Below, in pieces: positions 17,761 through 27,805 of a stretch of DNA of 64,000 nucleotides. The DNA is from Sulfitobacter sp. LCG007. Its GTDB lineage: Bacteria; Pseudomonadota; Alphaproteobacteria; Rhodobacterales; Rhodobacteraceae. Location of the stretch: NCBI RefSeq assembly GCF_040801785.1, contig NZ_CP161805.1, positions 558,001 through 622,000 on the forward strand, given 5' to 3'. The notes beneath the pieces were generated by a model. That model was given only the letters and a program-made list of their open reading frames with translations. It was not told the DNA's origin and did not search any database. The first letter of the stretch is position 1, and the number at the start of each line of letters is the position of its first letter. The position numbers were made by a program, and so were the translations under genes.

Positions 17761-18932
17761 CACCAGTCCACCACCGTGCCGTCGGGCATCACCGCATTGC
17801 GGGTGTGCAGCACCTCCTGCTCGAAGGGATGGCGGGCGATCTCGGCCTCGTTGACCTCGAGCCCGAGGCCCGGCTTGTCAGGCAGATCCCAGCGACCGGG
17901 TTGGCGGTCGATGGGCCAGTGCACGACGTCGTCGTACCAGGGCACTGCGCCAACCATTTCTTCCTGGATGATGTGGTTGGGCGTCGACACGCCGAAGTGC
18001 AGCGCCGCGATCCCGGCGATGGGCCCCAGCGGGTTGTGCGGCGCGACGCCGATCCCCGCCGTTTCGCAGGCCGCCGCGATCTTCTTGGCCTCGGCCAGAC
18101 CTCCCACGTGCACGATATCGGGCTGCGCGATGTGAAAGGCCCGCCGCCGGATCGCATCATCGAAGGCGCCCCGGCCGATCAGCCGCTCGCCCGCCGCGAT
18201 GCTGATCCGCGAGGTGCGGGTAAGCTCGGCGCAGTTCTCGATCTGCTCGGGGGGCACCGGTTCCTCGGCAAAGAGCGGCCGGGCCGGCTCGAGCGCGCGC
18301 AGGAAGTCCCGTGCCAGCGCCAGCGAAGCCGGGCGACCGTGGAAATCGACCATGATGTCCACATCGGGACCTACCGCCTGCCGCAGCGACTCCATCGCGA
18401 TGCCGACGCTGTCGATGGCGCGGTTGGGCGCGATGTAATGGGCATAGGGGATCGAGACGACCTTCACCGCGTCATAGCCCATGTCGACCACCTGCCGGCC
18501 GCGCTCGGCCAGCTCCTCGGCGCCGTTGGTCTCGTATACCGAGCTCATGTTGCCCATGCCGAGGTGCGTGTAGGTGCGCAGGTGGTCACGGCACTTGCCG
18601 CCCAGCAAACGCCAGACCGGCGTATCGAGCGACTTGCCGAGGATGTCCCACAGCGCGATCTCGATGCCGCTGATCGCCGACATGCCGATCACGCCCATCC
18701 GCCAGAAACCGTGGCGGGTCATCACCTGGAAGCAGTTTTCGATATCGCGCGGGTCCATCCCGACGAGCAGCGGCTCGAGGTCCGCGATCGCCCCGATGAC
18801 CGAGCGCGTCTTCCATTCAAGCGTCGCCTCGCCCCAGCCGATGAGGCCGGGAACGTCGGTCTCGACCCGGACAAACACCCAGTTTCGCATCTGGGCGTTG
18901 CACACAACGGCGCTGATCCCGGTGATTAGCAC
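17760..18932 (-). CDS. dgoD: D-galactonate dehydratase (enolase superfamily)
   Basis: 390 aa from a GTG at 18932 with GGGAGGAA seven bases upstream. DgoD-type signatures: MSAISGIEIALWDILGK, the metal ligands in MVDFHGR, EEPVPPEQ and AAGERL, HIAQPDIVHVGG, and the catalytic His in VAPHNPLGPIAG. The residue pattern follows galactonate dehydratase closely, including LFAEEPV and GLGLEV near the end. It dehydrates D-galactonate to 2-keto-3-deoxygalactonate for DgoK. It is the first gene of the operon. A general mandelate racemase-family acid-sugar dehydratase would look similar, but DgoK and DgoA in the same operon support this call. Confidence 0.85.
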   Translation of the reverse strand: MLITGISAVVCNAQMRNWVFVRVETDVPGLIGWGEATLEWKTRSVIGAIADLEPLLVGMDPRDIENCFQVMTRHGFWRMGVIGMSAISGIEIALWDILGKSLDTPVWRLLGGKCRDHLRTYTHLGMGNMSSVYETNGAEELAERGRQVVDMGYDAVKVVSIPYAHYIAPNRAIDSVGIAMESLRQAVGPDVDIMVDFHGRPASLALARDFLRALEPARPLFAEEPVPPEQIENCAELTRTSRISIAAGERLIGRGAFDDAIRRRAFHIAQPDIVHVGGLAEAKKIAAACETAGIGVAPHNPLGPIAGIAALHFGVSTPNHIIQEEMVGAVPWYDDVVHWPIDRQPGRWDLPDKPGLGLEVNEAEIARHPFEQEVLHTRNAVMPDGTVVDW

Positions 18933-19372
18933 GACGATTCCTCCCCTTTTGTAGTATTATTAGGTTGCGAGAAAGATGCCTGTCAACAGCGATGTCAGCA
19001 CGTCACGCCGCCGATGAATGTCTTCCCGTACGGGGGCGTCCCCGGTCCCGCCGGCCGTCGCGCGCCCCTCGTGCGGCCCGCAGAAGCAAGGCCGTGTTCC
19101 AGGGATTCATGGGACGTGAAATGCCATCATGCCGGACGAGCTCATGATGCCATCAGGCCTTTTGAAAGAGCGATTGCCCCGTGCCGCCCGCAAACGCGGG
19201 TGAGCAGATCGGGTCCAGCAGTGTTCGTCCCTTTGGTTGGTGGCTCCGCGGCCTCAATTCCTTGAAGTCACGCCAGAAGTTGAACGCGCGCGGCGAATTG
19301 CAGGACGGTCCGCGCGGCGACACCGCGGGCGAGGCGAAGATAGCGACCGCAACGGGTACTGCGCGCGGGTCA
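18933..19372. promoter_or_regulatory. Upstream region of the KDPGal operon
   Basis: About 440 bases with no convincing gene. Next to the dgoD start there is an AT-rich patch (18949-18964) within otherwise GC-rich DNA, containing TAGTATTA, an imperfect palindrome. It is the natural place for the promoter and a GntR-family operator, but neither can be assigned with certainty. The right part is cut by the IS21 element. Confidence 0.35.
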
Positions 19373-19509
19373 CACGTGTGTCAATCGGCGGCCAACTTTG
19401 ACCCCGTATCGGCGTCCAAAATTGACCCCTCATGGGACACGGGCGGCTGGCCCGAGGCGGCGTAGCTTCCACGCGGCGCAGCCGGATCGGGCCAGCGATG
19501 ATCCGGGTT

Positions 19510-20238
19510 TCAGGCTCGTGTCTTGAAGCGCCAACTCTCGTTGCCGGTCTCGACGATGTCGCAGTGGTGGGTGAGCCGGTCGAGGAGTGCGGTGGTCATC
19601 TTGGCATCGCCGAAGACGCTCGGCCATTCGCCGAAGTCGAGGTTCGTGGTGACGATCACCGACGTGCGCTCGTAGAGGCGGCTGATCAGGTGGAAGAGCA
19701 ACTGCCCGCCGGTCTGAGCGAACGGTAGGTATCCGAGTTCATCGAGGATGACGAAGTCGAGCCGGCACAGGATGTCCGCGGTGCGGCCCTGGCGGTCGGC
19801 GCGGGCCTCGGCGTCGAGCTTGTTGACGAGATCGACGACATTGAAGAACCGCCCCCGTTTACCGCTGCGGATACAGGCGCGCGCGATGCCGACGGCGAGA
19901 TGCGACTTTCCCGTCCCGGTCCCACCGATCAGCACGACGTTGCGTTGCTGCTCGAGGAAGTCTCCGCCCGCCAGGTCGCGGACCAGCGTCTCGTTGACCG
20001 GCGTCTCCTCGAAGTCGAACTCGTCGATTTCCTTAGCCAGCGGCAGCTTGGCGATGGTCATCTGGTATTTGATCGAGCGCGCCTGCTTCTCGCTGATCTC
20101 GGCCTTCAGAAGGTCGCCGACGATTTTCTGCGGCTCGTGCTGCCGCTTCACGGCGGTGGCGATGATCTCGTCATACGCCGCCTTCATTCCGTAGAGCTTG
20201 AGCTGGCCCATCACGTCCAGCACCTGCGATCTTTCCAT
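19510..20238 (-). CDS. istB: IS21-family helper ATPase IstB
   Basis: 242 aa from the ATG at 20238, which has AGGAG upstream; the frame is open to 20262. The N-terminal IstB region is followed by the AAA+ Walker [16 protein letters not shown], a Walker B with [10 protein letters not shown], and the sensor [10 protein letters not shown]. IstB binds target DNA and activates the IstA transposase. It overlaps the end of istA, the usual coupling. Confidence 0.95.
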   Translation of the reverse strand: MERSQVLDVMGQLKLYGMKAAYDEIIATAVKRQHEPQKIVGDLLKAEISEKQARSIKYQMTIAKLPLAKEIDEFDFEETPVNETLVRDLAGGDFLEQQRNVVLIGGTGTGKSHLAVGIARACIRSGKRGRFFNVVDLVNKLDAEARADRQGRTADILCRLDFVILDELGYLPFAQTGGQLLFHLISRLYERTSVIVTTNLDFGEWPSVFGDAKMTTALLDRLTHHCDIVETGNESWRFKTRA

Positions 20239-21736
20239 GGTCCGGTCTCCTGAGGCTGTCATAGCGTCTGCAATCGGCGACCGGCTCGCAGCTCAGGCGC
20301 AGTGCGTCCGGTGTCGCGATGGTCAGGGGCGGCGCCGGCTCGCGGCGGCGGGCGAGGATGTTCAGGACGACGGCAGACGAATGGACGCCCTCGCTCAGAG
20401 CCTCGGCGCAGGCCGCGTCCACCGCGTCCAGGCCGTCGGTCAGGATCGCGCTCAGGATCTCGACCATCTGGCGGTCGCCGTTCGGCACGCGGCCGAGCTT
20501 GCGCTGCACGCGCCGCATCGCCGCCGGCAATTCCCAGTCCTTGAACGGCGCGCCGTTCCGCAGCGCGCCCGGCTTTCGGGCGAGTACAGGCACGTAATGC
20601 AGCGGATCGAAGATGTCCTTGCCGCGACCGAAGGCGCGGGCGTGCTCGCCGACAATCTTGCCATCCTGCCAGATCTCGATCCGTTCGGCATAGGCACGGA
20701 CCTCGACAGCCCGGCCGACCGCGCGGGCGTCGACCGAGTATCGGTTGTTATCGAACCGCACGAGGCAAGTCTTCGACACGGAGGCAGGCACCGCGTGGAA
20801 GCCGTCGAACCGCCCGGCATAGGGCACGAGGCACGGTCGCTCTTCCTCGAACACCTCCCAGGTCGTCCGGTCGCGCATCTCCGGATGGGGGTGCGACTTC
20901 GCCCAGGCGACGCAGCGGTCCTCGAGCCAGGCATTGAGCTCGGCGTAGCTCTTGAACCGCGGCCGCGGCACGAAGAACCGCCGGCGCACCACGCCGACCT
21001 GGTTCTCGACCTGGCCCTTCTCCCAGCCGGAAGCAGGCGTGCAAGCGACCGGATCGACGAGGTAATGCCCGCACATCTGCTGGAAGCGGCGATTGTAAGC
21101 CCGATCCCGGCCGACGAAGATCGTGTCCACGGCGGTCTTCATGTTGTCGTAGATACCGCGCGCGCAGGCGCCGCCGAAGAAGGCGAAGGCCTTGTCGTGC
21201 GCGTCGAAGACCATCTCCTGGCTCTCGCGCGGATAGGCCCGCACGAACAGCATCCGACTGTAGCAGAGCCGGACATGCGCGACCTTCACCGTCGTGGTCA
21301 CCCCGTCGATCAGGACGACCTCATGGCTCCAGTCGAACTGGTAGGCTTCGCCGGGATCGAAGCTCAAGGGCACGTAGGCGGCAGCCGAGGCTTCCCGTTC
21401 GGTCTTCGTCCACGACGAGGCATAGCGCCGGACGGCATCATAGCCGCCTTCGTAGCCGAGCGCCTGAAGCTCCTCGAAGATCCGGATGCGCGTGAGCCGG
21501 TCCCGCTTCGGTTTGCGGGCGTTCTCGGCCAGCATCCGGTCGAGCTCGTCCTTCCAGGGCCCTATCTTGGGCTGCGGCTGGACGCTGCGCTCGTAGCTGA
21601 ACTCCGTTGCTCCGGACCGGATCACCCTGCGCACCGTGTTCCGCGATACGCGCAGCTCCCGGCAGATCTGCTTGATCGGCTTCTTGTCTTGGAAATACGC
21701 CCGACGGATCTTCGCGATTGTCTCCACGACCAACAT
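20171..21736 (-). CDS. istA: IS21-family transposase IstA
   Basis: 521 aa. An N-terminal helix-turn-helix ([19 protein letters not shown]) precedes a DDE integrase core: [14 protein letters not shown] (first Asp), [11 protein letters not shown] (second Asp) and the Glu in a region around [14 protein letters not shown]. The last 20-odd codons run in another frame over the start of istB, so the final residues are not conserved and the natural stop may have been lost by a small change. Length is near the family norm. Confidence 0.94.
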   Translation of the reverse strand: MLVVETIAKIRRAYFQDKKPIKQICRELRVSRNTVRRVIRSGATEFSYERSVQPQPKIGPWKDELDRMLAENARKPKRDRLTRIRIFEELQALGYEGGYDAVRRYASSWTKTEREASAAAYVPLSFDPGEAYQFDWSHEVVLIDGVTTTVKVAHVRLCYSRMLFVRAYPRESQEMVFDAHDKAFAFFGGACARGIYDNMKTAVDTIFVGRDRAYNRRFQQMCGHYLVDPVACTPASGWEKGQVENQVGVVRRRFFVPRPRFKSYAELNAWLEDRCVAWAKSHPHPEMRDRTTWEVFEEERPCLVPYAGRFDGFHAVPASVSKTCLVRFDNNRYSVDARAVGRAVEVRAYAERIEIWQDGKIVGEHARAFGRGKDIFDPLHYVPVLARKPGALRNGAPFKDWELPAAMRRVQRKLGRVPNGDRQMVEILSAILTDGLDAVDAACAEALSEGVHSSAVVLNILARRREPAPPLTIATPDALRLSCEPVADCRRYDSLRRPDHGKIAGAGRDGPAQALRNEGGV

Positions 21737-21852
21737 CCCGCACCTGCTCCCGGTTGCTCCAGGAGCATCATGGCCACCGATGTAAGGGGGTCATTTTTGG
21801 ACGCCGATCACCCCGCTACGGGGTCATTTTTCCACGCCGGGTCACACACGTG

Positions 21853-22148
21853 CTTCCGTCGGTTGCCAGTCACTCTGCTGCCTCCGGATTCGAGGGTCGA
21901 AGGGCCACCGACAGCCGCAATCGCGCGGGCTGGCTGTCTTAGGTGGAGTGAAGTTCAGGGTTCATCCCGCCCTTGCTTCGACGGAAGAAGCGACCGGCCC
22001 GCTTATGGTGACGGCCGAACCGGCCGCCGTTCGATGTGGCTTCAGGCAGGCGGCGTCCACTTCCCGACAGCCGAGACGACGCTTCGATGAGAGGGTGTCA
22101 CAACAGCCGCCCTCTCACCATGTTCCGCCGCCAACCCCATCGTGGGGA
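21853..22148. other. Intergenic, no gene seen
   Basis: Short interval between the IS21 end and the response-regulator stop. An inverted repeat GAGAGGG...CCCTCTC near 22087-22118 lies just past the stop of the minus-strand gene and could form a 3'-end hairpin with a 14-base loop, but no T run follows. Confidence 0.3.
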
Positions 22149-23378
22149 TCAGCCGAATTTCAGGATGTTCGCGCTGCGCGCGCCTGGTCCGCCTTGCGTG
22201 CCCTTTTTCCGCAGTTGGTCCAAAGCGCGCCCGAGGACCTTGCCGGGCGTGTTGACGTCGGCCGGGCTCGGGCAGAACGGGTCGCCGCTGGTGAACCGGA
22301 TATCCGAATTCCGGCCCATCACCGTCTTCTTGCTTGGAGGCTCGAAGTATTCCCAGAAAGCGCCTTCGAGTTCCTCGGCGGATGCGAACCACGCGGGGCT
22401 CGTGACGACAATAAATGTCCCCTCGCCGGCGTGAGTCATCAGACCGTGGTTCTGCCCGAAAGCGTCGTTGATGGCTTCCGCGGTGCGTCGCAGGAGATTG
22501 CGCTGGCTTGCCGCGGACTGGTTTTCCGTCGAGTCGGTCAGGCTGACAGCGACGATCTGACAGTTCCGGAATGCTGCTTTGGACAGGCTGCACAGATAGT
22601 TTTCGAGCTGTTTCATCTCGACGAGGTTGTCCACGCCCTCGATCCGGCCACCCTTCATCGCGTCGGTAGGTCCCACCGCGCCTGTACGTGCGGGATCGGC
22701 TGCGACATCCGCAACCAGCGCCCCGCCTTCCTGTCTGACTTCCGAGACCTTCAGGGCCTCGTCCAGTTTCCGCGCAAGTACGGAAATCTCGAACGGCTTC
22801 TTTACGTAATCCGTTGCGCCGGCACTGTAGGCCCTGTCGAGAGACGACTTCTCGCGCATTGCGGTCAGCATGATGACCGGAACGTCATCATAAACCGGCA
22901 GATCGCGGATCCGGCTGCAAAGCTCGACGCCATCCATCTCGGGCATGCAGATATCGAAGAGGAAACAGTCGAATTCGCGTTTCGTGCCGTGACCGAGCAA
23001 CTTCAGCGCCTCCTCACCCGATCCCGCCGTCACGACATTCGTATGACCCGCCTTGGACGTGATCATGGGGATGAGGTCGCGAATGAACGGGTCGTCGTCG
23101 ACGGCCAGGATCCTCAGCTCGTCCGATCGCACGTCCGAAATCGGGCTACTGTCGGCAAGGTTGATCACCTCGGCTGCAGAGCGCGGCTTGTCCGCGACGG
23201 TCTTGCGGTGAGCGAGATATTCCCTGCGCATCGTGTCCGCGACGGCTGTCAGGACGGTTACGCCCGACCCGACGCCGCTGTAGATCAGCAATGAGATGAG
23301 GAACGAGTGGCCGGCAATAAGTCCTCCAGCAAAAGCCAGAAGGCCCGAGATGGTGCCCAACCCAACATACGCCAACAT
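22149..23378 (-). CDS. Membrane-anchored response regulator with degenerate GGDEF-like output
   Basis: 409 aa. Two hydrophobic segments occupy roughly residues 1-20 and 22-48, unusual for a response regulator. A receiver domain follows: ILAVDDDPFIRDL, the phospho-acceptor Asp in CFLFDICMPEMDG, MLTAMRE and YVKKPFE. The C-terminal 170 residues have the outline of a diguanylate cyclase, but its signature place reads HAGEGTFIVV, so catalysis is unlikely. It is a single gene with no kinase next to it, lying 296 bases from an IS21 insertion. It may work with the orphan kinase at 6323, but nothing in the sequence links them. Confidence 0.8.
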   Translation of the reverse strand: MLAYVGLGTISGLLAFAGGLIAGHSFLISLLIYSGVGSGVTVLTAVADTMRREYLAHRKTVADKPRSAAEVINLADSSPISDVRSDELRILAVDDDPFIRDLIPMITSKAGHTNVVTAGSGEEALKLLGHGTKREFDCFLFDICMPEMDGVELCSRIRDLPVYDDVPVIMLTAMREKSSLDRAYSAGATDYVKKPFEISVLARKLDEALKVSEVRQEGGALVADVAADPARTGAVGPTDAMKGGRIEGVDNLVEMKQLENYLCSLSKAAFRNCQIVAVSLTDSTENQSAASQRNLLRRTAEAINDAFGQNHGLMTHAGEGTFIVVTSPAWFASAEELEGAFWEYFEPPSKKTVMGRNSDIRFTSGDPFCPSPADVNTPGKVLGRALDQLRKKGTQGGPGARSANILKFG

Positions 23379-24375
23379 TTAACAATGCTCCTTTTAAAGC
23401 ACACAGCAACTTTGTTGCCGCCGATTGTCAGCTACCCCACCAGTCGAATTATCTAGCCGGTGATGCCGTCGGTGCAAGCGCGGATTGAAGAATCCGAGCG
23501 ATTATTTGCAGAAGAACTACAGCTGCCTTTATTCGGCCTTATTCGCATTATTTCCGCCACATTTGCGCCGCAATTACCAAGCTGGGAAATCGGCGCTTTG
23601 CCCGCGCCAATGCCTTGCCAACAGCGGCATTCTGCATTCGTGAAGATTGGCGGAGATCATCTGATGCCAGAATTCGGACAAGAACCGGTTGCTTCCATCC
23701 GGGAAATAATGAGGGCTTTAGAAATGGATTGATCCCGGATCGCAAGGCGGTGGATCGGACGTTGCAGCGATCTCCTTCACTGGCGGCGGCGAATCTGTCC
23801 GTATCGGTCATATTTTTCCGCGCGCTTGCGGTCTGCGAGTGGCACACCAGCGCGGCGATTCGCGGTTCGGACGTGACTTCGGGTGGCGGATGGCCTGTGC
23901 GGGCAATCAAGGGTAAAGGCGTCGTGTCGGCCGCGTAAGCGCCACCCGCGTCCGCAATCTGTTGTTCATTTCTCTTCCCTCGCCTCCGAGAAAAACTTTC
24001 GATCCCGCGGCGCATCATCCGAGTGCGCATCCGGAATGTTCTGTCGAACGCGGGGCAAGCGTCCGCGCAACTTATCAGATTGCAGGAGCGCTACTATAAA
24101 CCTCGGGTTGCGGGCATCGATTGGAAGATTACAAGCTGATCGTAAAAAATCTATTCCATCACGCTTTATGTGAACCATTCTTCGTGAAGACAGACCTCGA
24201 AGTTTCCGTGGGGGCGTCAATTGCAGCCCGCACTGTGAATGCCCCTTCGTCGACGCTTCCGTGGATGAGTATTCTCCACTATCGGACTGCAGTATGAATA
24301 TCCTGATTGCCGGACTTTCAGCCGGATCCCGGCCAGCGTCGCGGCCGGATTGATCCGAGGCCGGGCTCGCCCGGA
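23379..24375. other. 1-kb region without recognisable gene
   Basis: The interval between the response regulator and the RNA methyltransferase has lower GC than its flanks. Short open frames exist on both strands (for example plus strand 23460-23732 and minus strand 23548-24030), but none shows a family pattern, a good ribosome site and a sensible composition together. It must contain the promoter of the response-regulator gene at its left end. Confidence 0.5.
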
Positions 24376-25497
24376 TCAGCCGAGCGGACCGCTTCTGAAA
24401 AGATGGACGCTGATACCGCCATGTGCCACGGAAACCGTGGGATCCGCGAACTTCAGCCCCGTGGCCTTCGCCAATCCCCTGTCGCTTGTCACAAGACCGA
24501 CGCGCCAGCCCGCAAAACGCTCGGCCAAGGTCTTTCCGAGCGCTCCGTAGAGTGAGAACAGCAACTTGCGATCGCCGATCCGGCCACCGTAGGGCGGGTT
24601 CACGATGACAAGGCCGGGGGGTCCGTCGGGCCGCTTCAGGTCGCTGATGGCGTGGCGCAGGAATTGCGTCGCGCCCGCCGTGCCGGAGCGTTCCGAGTTC
24701 GCACTGGCATTGCGGATCGCGCCGGCGTCACGGTCCGACCCGTAAAAGCGCTGTCCGGGCATCACGACGCCACGCGCGGCCTCATCGCGCATGGATTCCC
24801 AGACCTCTGGATCGAATCCCGCCAGCCGCTCGAAGGCAAATCCACGCGAGCGACCGGGCGCCAGCCCGGCAGCTATTTCCGCCGCTTCGATCACGAAGGT
24901 GCCGGATCCGCACATCGGGTCGAGCACCGGCTCGGTCCCGTCATAGCCGCACAGACGCAGGAACCCGGCGGCCAGTGTCTCGCGCATGGGGGCCTTGCCG
25001 ACGGCGGGCTTGTGGCCGCGCTTGTGCAGCGCCTCTCCGCTGGTATCGACGCTGAACGTGCAGAGGTCGTCCTCGATCCGCACCATCAGCCGCAGATCCG
25101 CGGCAGCGTCGATCGGCATGCCGGGCCCGTCACGCAAGGCGCCCTCGATGCGCTGTGCGGCAGCCCGGTCGTGATAAATCCGCGAGCGCGTACAGCTTAC
25201 GTCGACGCGGATCGGCACGTCGGGGCGCAGCACTCCCGCCCAGTCGAATCGTCGGGCCCGCTTGTCGAGCTGGGCCAGGTGCGGCGCCCGGAACGATCCG
25301 AAGCGCGCGAGCACGCGCGTCGCGCAGCGCAGATGAAGATTGGCGCGCCAGACGTCGGGCCAGTCGCCGCGCAGGCTGACGCCGCCGGGAATGGTTCCGG
25401 TCACGTCGAAGCCTTTCTCGGCGGCTTCCGCCTGCAGCGCGCCCTCGAGACCGGGGGCGGTGACAAGCAGGATCTCGAATGTCTGTTTCTCCGGCAT
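24376..25497 (-). CDS. THUMP-domain class I SAM-dependent RNA methyltransferase (RlmL N-terminal/YpsC type)
   Basis: 373 aa from the ATG at 25497 (MPEKQTFEILLVTAPGLEGA). The frame extends upstream but without conserved sequence. The N-terminal THUMP-like domain carries VDVSCTRSRIYHDRAAAQRI, and GEALHKRGHK is the hallmark segment of this family. The methyltransferase domain has LDPMCGSGTFVIEAAEIA (motif I) and VIVNPPYGGRIG (NPPY motif IV). It probably modifies guanine N2 of 23S rRNA, as the first domain of RlmL does. It is divergent from the phospholipase-like gene. Confidence 0.9.
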   Translation of the reverse strand: MPEKQTFEILLVTAPGLEGALQAEAAEKGFDVTGTIPGGVSLRGDWPDVWRANLHLRCATRVLARFGSFRAPHLAQLDKRARRFDWAGVLRPDVPIRVDVSCTRSRIYHDRAAAQRIEGALRDGPGMPIDAAADLRLMVRIEDDLCTFSVDTSGEALHKRGHKPAVGKAPMRETLAAGFLRLCGYDGTEPVLDPMCGSGTFVIEAAEIAAGLAPGRSRGFAFERLAGFDPEVWESMRDEAARGVVMPGQRFYGSDRDAGAIRNASANSERSGTAGATQFLRHAISDLKRPDGPPGLVIVNPPYGGRIGDRKLLFSLYGALGKTLAERFAGWRVGLVTSDRGLAKATGLKFADPTVSVAHGGISVHLFRSGPLG

Positions 25498-25655
25498 CGG
25501 GCCTGAGTAGCCGCTGCGCGCTTCCGACGCCAGCGCGAAGGGTCGGGTTCGCACGGGATTGGGGTTTCGCCGGACAGGCGGGCCGCTTATCTATGGCGGA
25601 CCCGTGGCGGGCGTCATCGGCAGGGTCCCGGGGAAAGCAGGGGGGCTGCAAGGGT

Positions 25656-27011
25656 TTGAGTTTCACATTCATCGCGCTCGCTGCGACCGCCGCGATCGCG
25701 GTTCTGGTGGCGGTGCTTCTTCTTCAGCAGCGGCGTACGCCGCAATCGACGCTGGCCTGGTTGATGGCGCTGACACTGCTGCCCCATTTCGCGGTGCCGC
25801 TCTTCCTCCTGTTCGGATTTCGAAAGCGCGGATCCGGTTTTCGCACCATCAGCTATACGCGCCCCGATCAGTCCGCGGCCATGGTGGCCCCGCTCGATGC
25901 GCTCTTCCGCCATTTCGGGCTGCCTGCGGCGACAAGGGGGAACCGCGTCGAGCTCCTGTCCGACCCCGTGCTGTGCTGGGAAGCGACCGTCACTCTCATC
26001 GAAGGGGCCGAGGAACGCCTGGATGCGATCTTCTATGTCGTGGAGGACGATGCGGTCGGCAGGGCCTTCATCGAGCTGCTGACAGCGAGGGTCAGGGACG
26101 GCGTGCGTGTCCGGATCATGGTCGACTGGATCGGCGGGTTCCGCGGGCCGACGCGCGCGTTGAAGGAATTCAGGAAAGCCGGGGGCAAGATCCGCTACTT
26201 CTCGCCCCTGCTGCACCTTCCCGAGCGCGGGCATCTCAACCTGCGCAATCACCGCAAGATGATCATGGCCGACGGCGCACGCCTCATCGCCGGCGGGCGA
26301 AACATCGGGTCGCACTACATGGGGCCCGTCGCGCGCGACGATCACTGGATCGATCTTTCCTTCCTGCTCGAGGGCCCCGCCGTGCAGAGCTATGCGGATG
26401 TCTTCCGGGCGGACTGGAGCATGGGGCGGCAGAACGGAACGGTCAGCCACCGCGCGGTTGCCCAGGCGCCGGCGGGCGACAATATCGCCCAGCTCGTCCC
26501 CAGCGGCCCGGACAGCCGCTTCGATCCGCTCCACGACGCGCTTGTGAACGCGATCCATGCGGCAAGGTCGCGTGTCTGGATCGCAACGCCCTATTTCATC
26601 CCGACCGAACATCTCGAAAAGGCCCTGTCCACGGCGGCACGCAAGGGAGTCGACGTGCGCGTGATGCTGCCGAGGACATCCAACCAGCGGCTGGCCGACG
26701 CTGCCCGCGGACCCTATATCCGCGCACTGGAAGGGACGGGTGCGCGGCTGCTTTTCGTGGAAGGCGCGATGATGCACGGCAAGATGGGCGTGGTCGACGA
26801 AGCGGCCTGGGTCGGATCCGCAAACTTTGATGTCCGCAGCATGCTTCTTAATTTTGAATCCGCGCTTGTGCTCTACGATGCGCCAAAAGTCGGAGAACTG
26901 GCCGCATGGTTCGAGGAATTGCAGAAGCGTTGTTCGGAGGGGGTGCCTCGGGCAGGCGTTCTTCGGCGGACATTCGAGGGGCTGTTCCGTCTCGGGGCGC
27001 CGATGCTGTGA
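25656..27011 (+). CDS. Phospholipase D/cardiolipin synthase-like protein
   Basis: 451 aa if begun at the TTG at 25656 (purine-rich GGGGGCTGCAAGGG upstream); an ATG at 25593 is the alternative. Two hydrophobic helices near the N-terminus (FIALAATAAIAVLVAVLLL and LAWLMALTLLPHFAVPLFLL) are typical of cardiolipin synthase. Two HKD motifs follow: NHRKMIMADG near residue 200 and MHGKMGVVDE near residue 372, each with the downstream GGRNIG or GSANFD. It would join phosphatidylglycerol units or transfer a phosphatidyl group at the inner membrane. It overlaps or abuts the EEP gene at 27008. Confidence 0.87.
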   Translation: MSFTFIALAATAAIAVLVAVLLLQQRRTPQSTLAWLMALTLLPHFAVPLFLLFGFRKRGSGFRTISYTRPDQSAAMVAPLDALFRHFGLPAATRGNRVELLSDPVLCWEATVTLIEGAEERLDAIFYVVEDDAVGRAFIELLTARVRDGVRVRIMVDWIGGFRGPTRALKEFRKAGGKIRYFSPLLHLPERGHLNLRNHRKMIMADGARLIAGGRNIGSHYMGPVARDDHWIDLSFLLEGPAVQSYADVFRADWSMGRQNGTVSHRAVAQAPAGDNIAQLVPSGPDSRFDPLHDALVNAIHAARSRVWIATPYFIPTEHLEKALSTAARKGVDVRVMLPRTSNQRLADAARGPYIRALEGTGARLLFVEGAMMHGKMGVVDEAAWVGSANFDVRSMLLNFESALVLYDAPKVGELAAWFEELQKRCSEGVPRAGVLRRTFEGLFRLGAPML

Positions 27012-27037
27012 CCGGCCCGCGCGACGGCGGCGGCAGG

Positions 27038-27805
27038 ATGGCATCCGACGGGTCGCTGCGGCTGGTCAGCTACAACGTCCGCAAGGCGGTCGGGACCGAC
27101 TGGCGCCGCGACCCTGATCGCATCGGCCGGGTGATCGCCGCGCTCGATGCCGATATCGTGGTGCTGCAGGAGGCCGACAAGCGCTTCGGGGGGCGCCCCT
27201 CTGCCTTGCCGCGCGAAATGATCGAGGATTCGACGGGGCTCGTGCCTGTCGAGGTGGGGCAGGGCCCGGAAAGCCTGGGCTGGCACGGCATCGCGGTACT
27301 TCTGCGCCGTGGCATCGCGGTCGAAACCGTGACCCGGATCGACCTGCCGGGAATGGAGCCGCGCGGCGCGGTGATATCGGATCTGCGGCGGGGCGCACAG
27401 CGGCTGCGGCTGATCGGCGTACATCTCGGACTCTTGCGGCGTGCGCGGCGCCGCCAGCTCAGCCACCTGACCGAGGTACTGGGCGAAATGCGACCGGCGC
27501 CAATGGTCGTTGCCGGTGACTTCAACGAATGGTCTCTCGAGGTCGGTCTCGGCCGGCTTGCCCGGGATTTCGCCATCCATGCGCCGGGGCCGAGCTTTCA
27601 CGCTGCCCAGCCGGTCGCGGCACTGGACCGCATCGCGACGAATCCGATGGTACAGGTGCTGGACATGGGCGTGTTCCGCGACACGCTGTCTCGAAAGGCT
27701 TCCGACCATCTGCCGATCTGGGCGCAGCTGGTCCCGTCAGCTGAGGACGTGCAGCCAGAACCAGGCGGTGAGGAAGGACAGTCCGGTCGCGGCCAGCATG
27801 CTTGA
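27038..27805 (+). CDS. Endonuclease/exonuclease/phosphatase (EEP) family protein
   Basis: 255 aa from the ATG at 27038; a GTG at 27008 that overlaps the previous stop (GTGA) would add ten residues and couple translation. EEP motifs are in order: LVSYNVRKAVGTDW, VVLQEADKRF with the metal Glu, IGVHLGLL, VVAGDFNEW and KASDHLPIWAQL with the terminal Asp-His. The family contains phospholipases, nucleases and inositol phosphatases. The pairing with a cardiolipin synthase-like gene suggests a lipid-related phosphodiesterase, which is inference. The 3' end overlaps the convergent AEC gene by about 70 bases. Confidence 0.86.
   Translation: MASDGSLRLVSYNVRKAVGTDWRRDPDRIGRVIAALDADIVVLQEADKRFGGRPSALPREMIEDSTGLVPVEVGQGPESLGWHGIAVLLRRGIAVETVTRIDLPGMEPRGAVISDLRRGAQRLRLIGVHLGLLRRARRRQLSHLTEVLGEMRPAPMVVAGDFNEWSLEVGLGRLARDFAIHAPGPSFHAAQPVAALDRIATNPMVQVLDMGVFRDTLSRKASDHLPIWAQLVPSAEDVQPEPGGEEGQSGRGQHA

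Larger units (their letters stand above)
19373..21852 (-). mobile_element. IS21-family insertion sequence
   Basis: About 2.48 kb carrying istA and istB on the minus strand. The ends match as inverted repeats: CACGTGTGT begins the left end at 19373 and, reversed, the right end at 21852. Inside each end the sequence CGGCGTCCAAAA followed by TGACCCC recurs (near 19411 and near 21800), the multiple transposase sites usual for IS21. No convincing target duplication flanks it. Both genes are open, so it may be functional. No passenger gene is present. Confidence 0.88.

Noticed and set aside
18949-18964. Imperfect palindrome TAGTATTA upstream of dgoD as a GntR operator
   Set aside because: Symmetry is too weak and there is only one copy; left as a possibility within the upstream region.
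19373-21852. Passenger gene inside the IS21 element
   Set aside because: Only istA and istB fit between the ends; remaining space is terminal repeat sequence.
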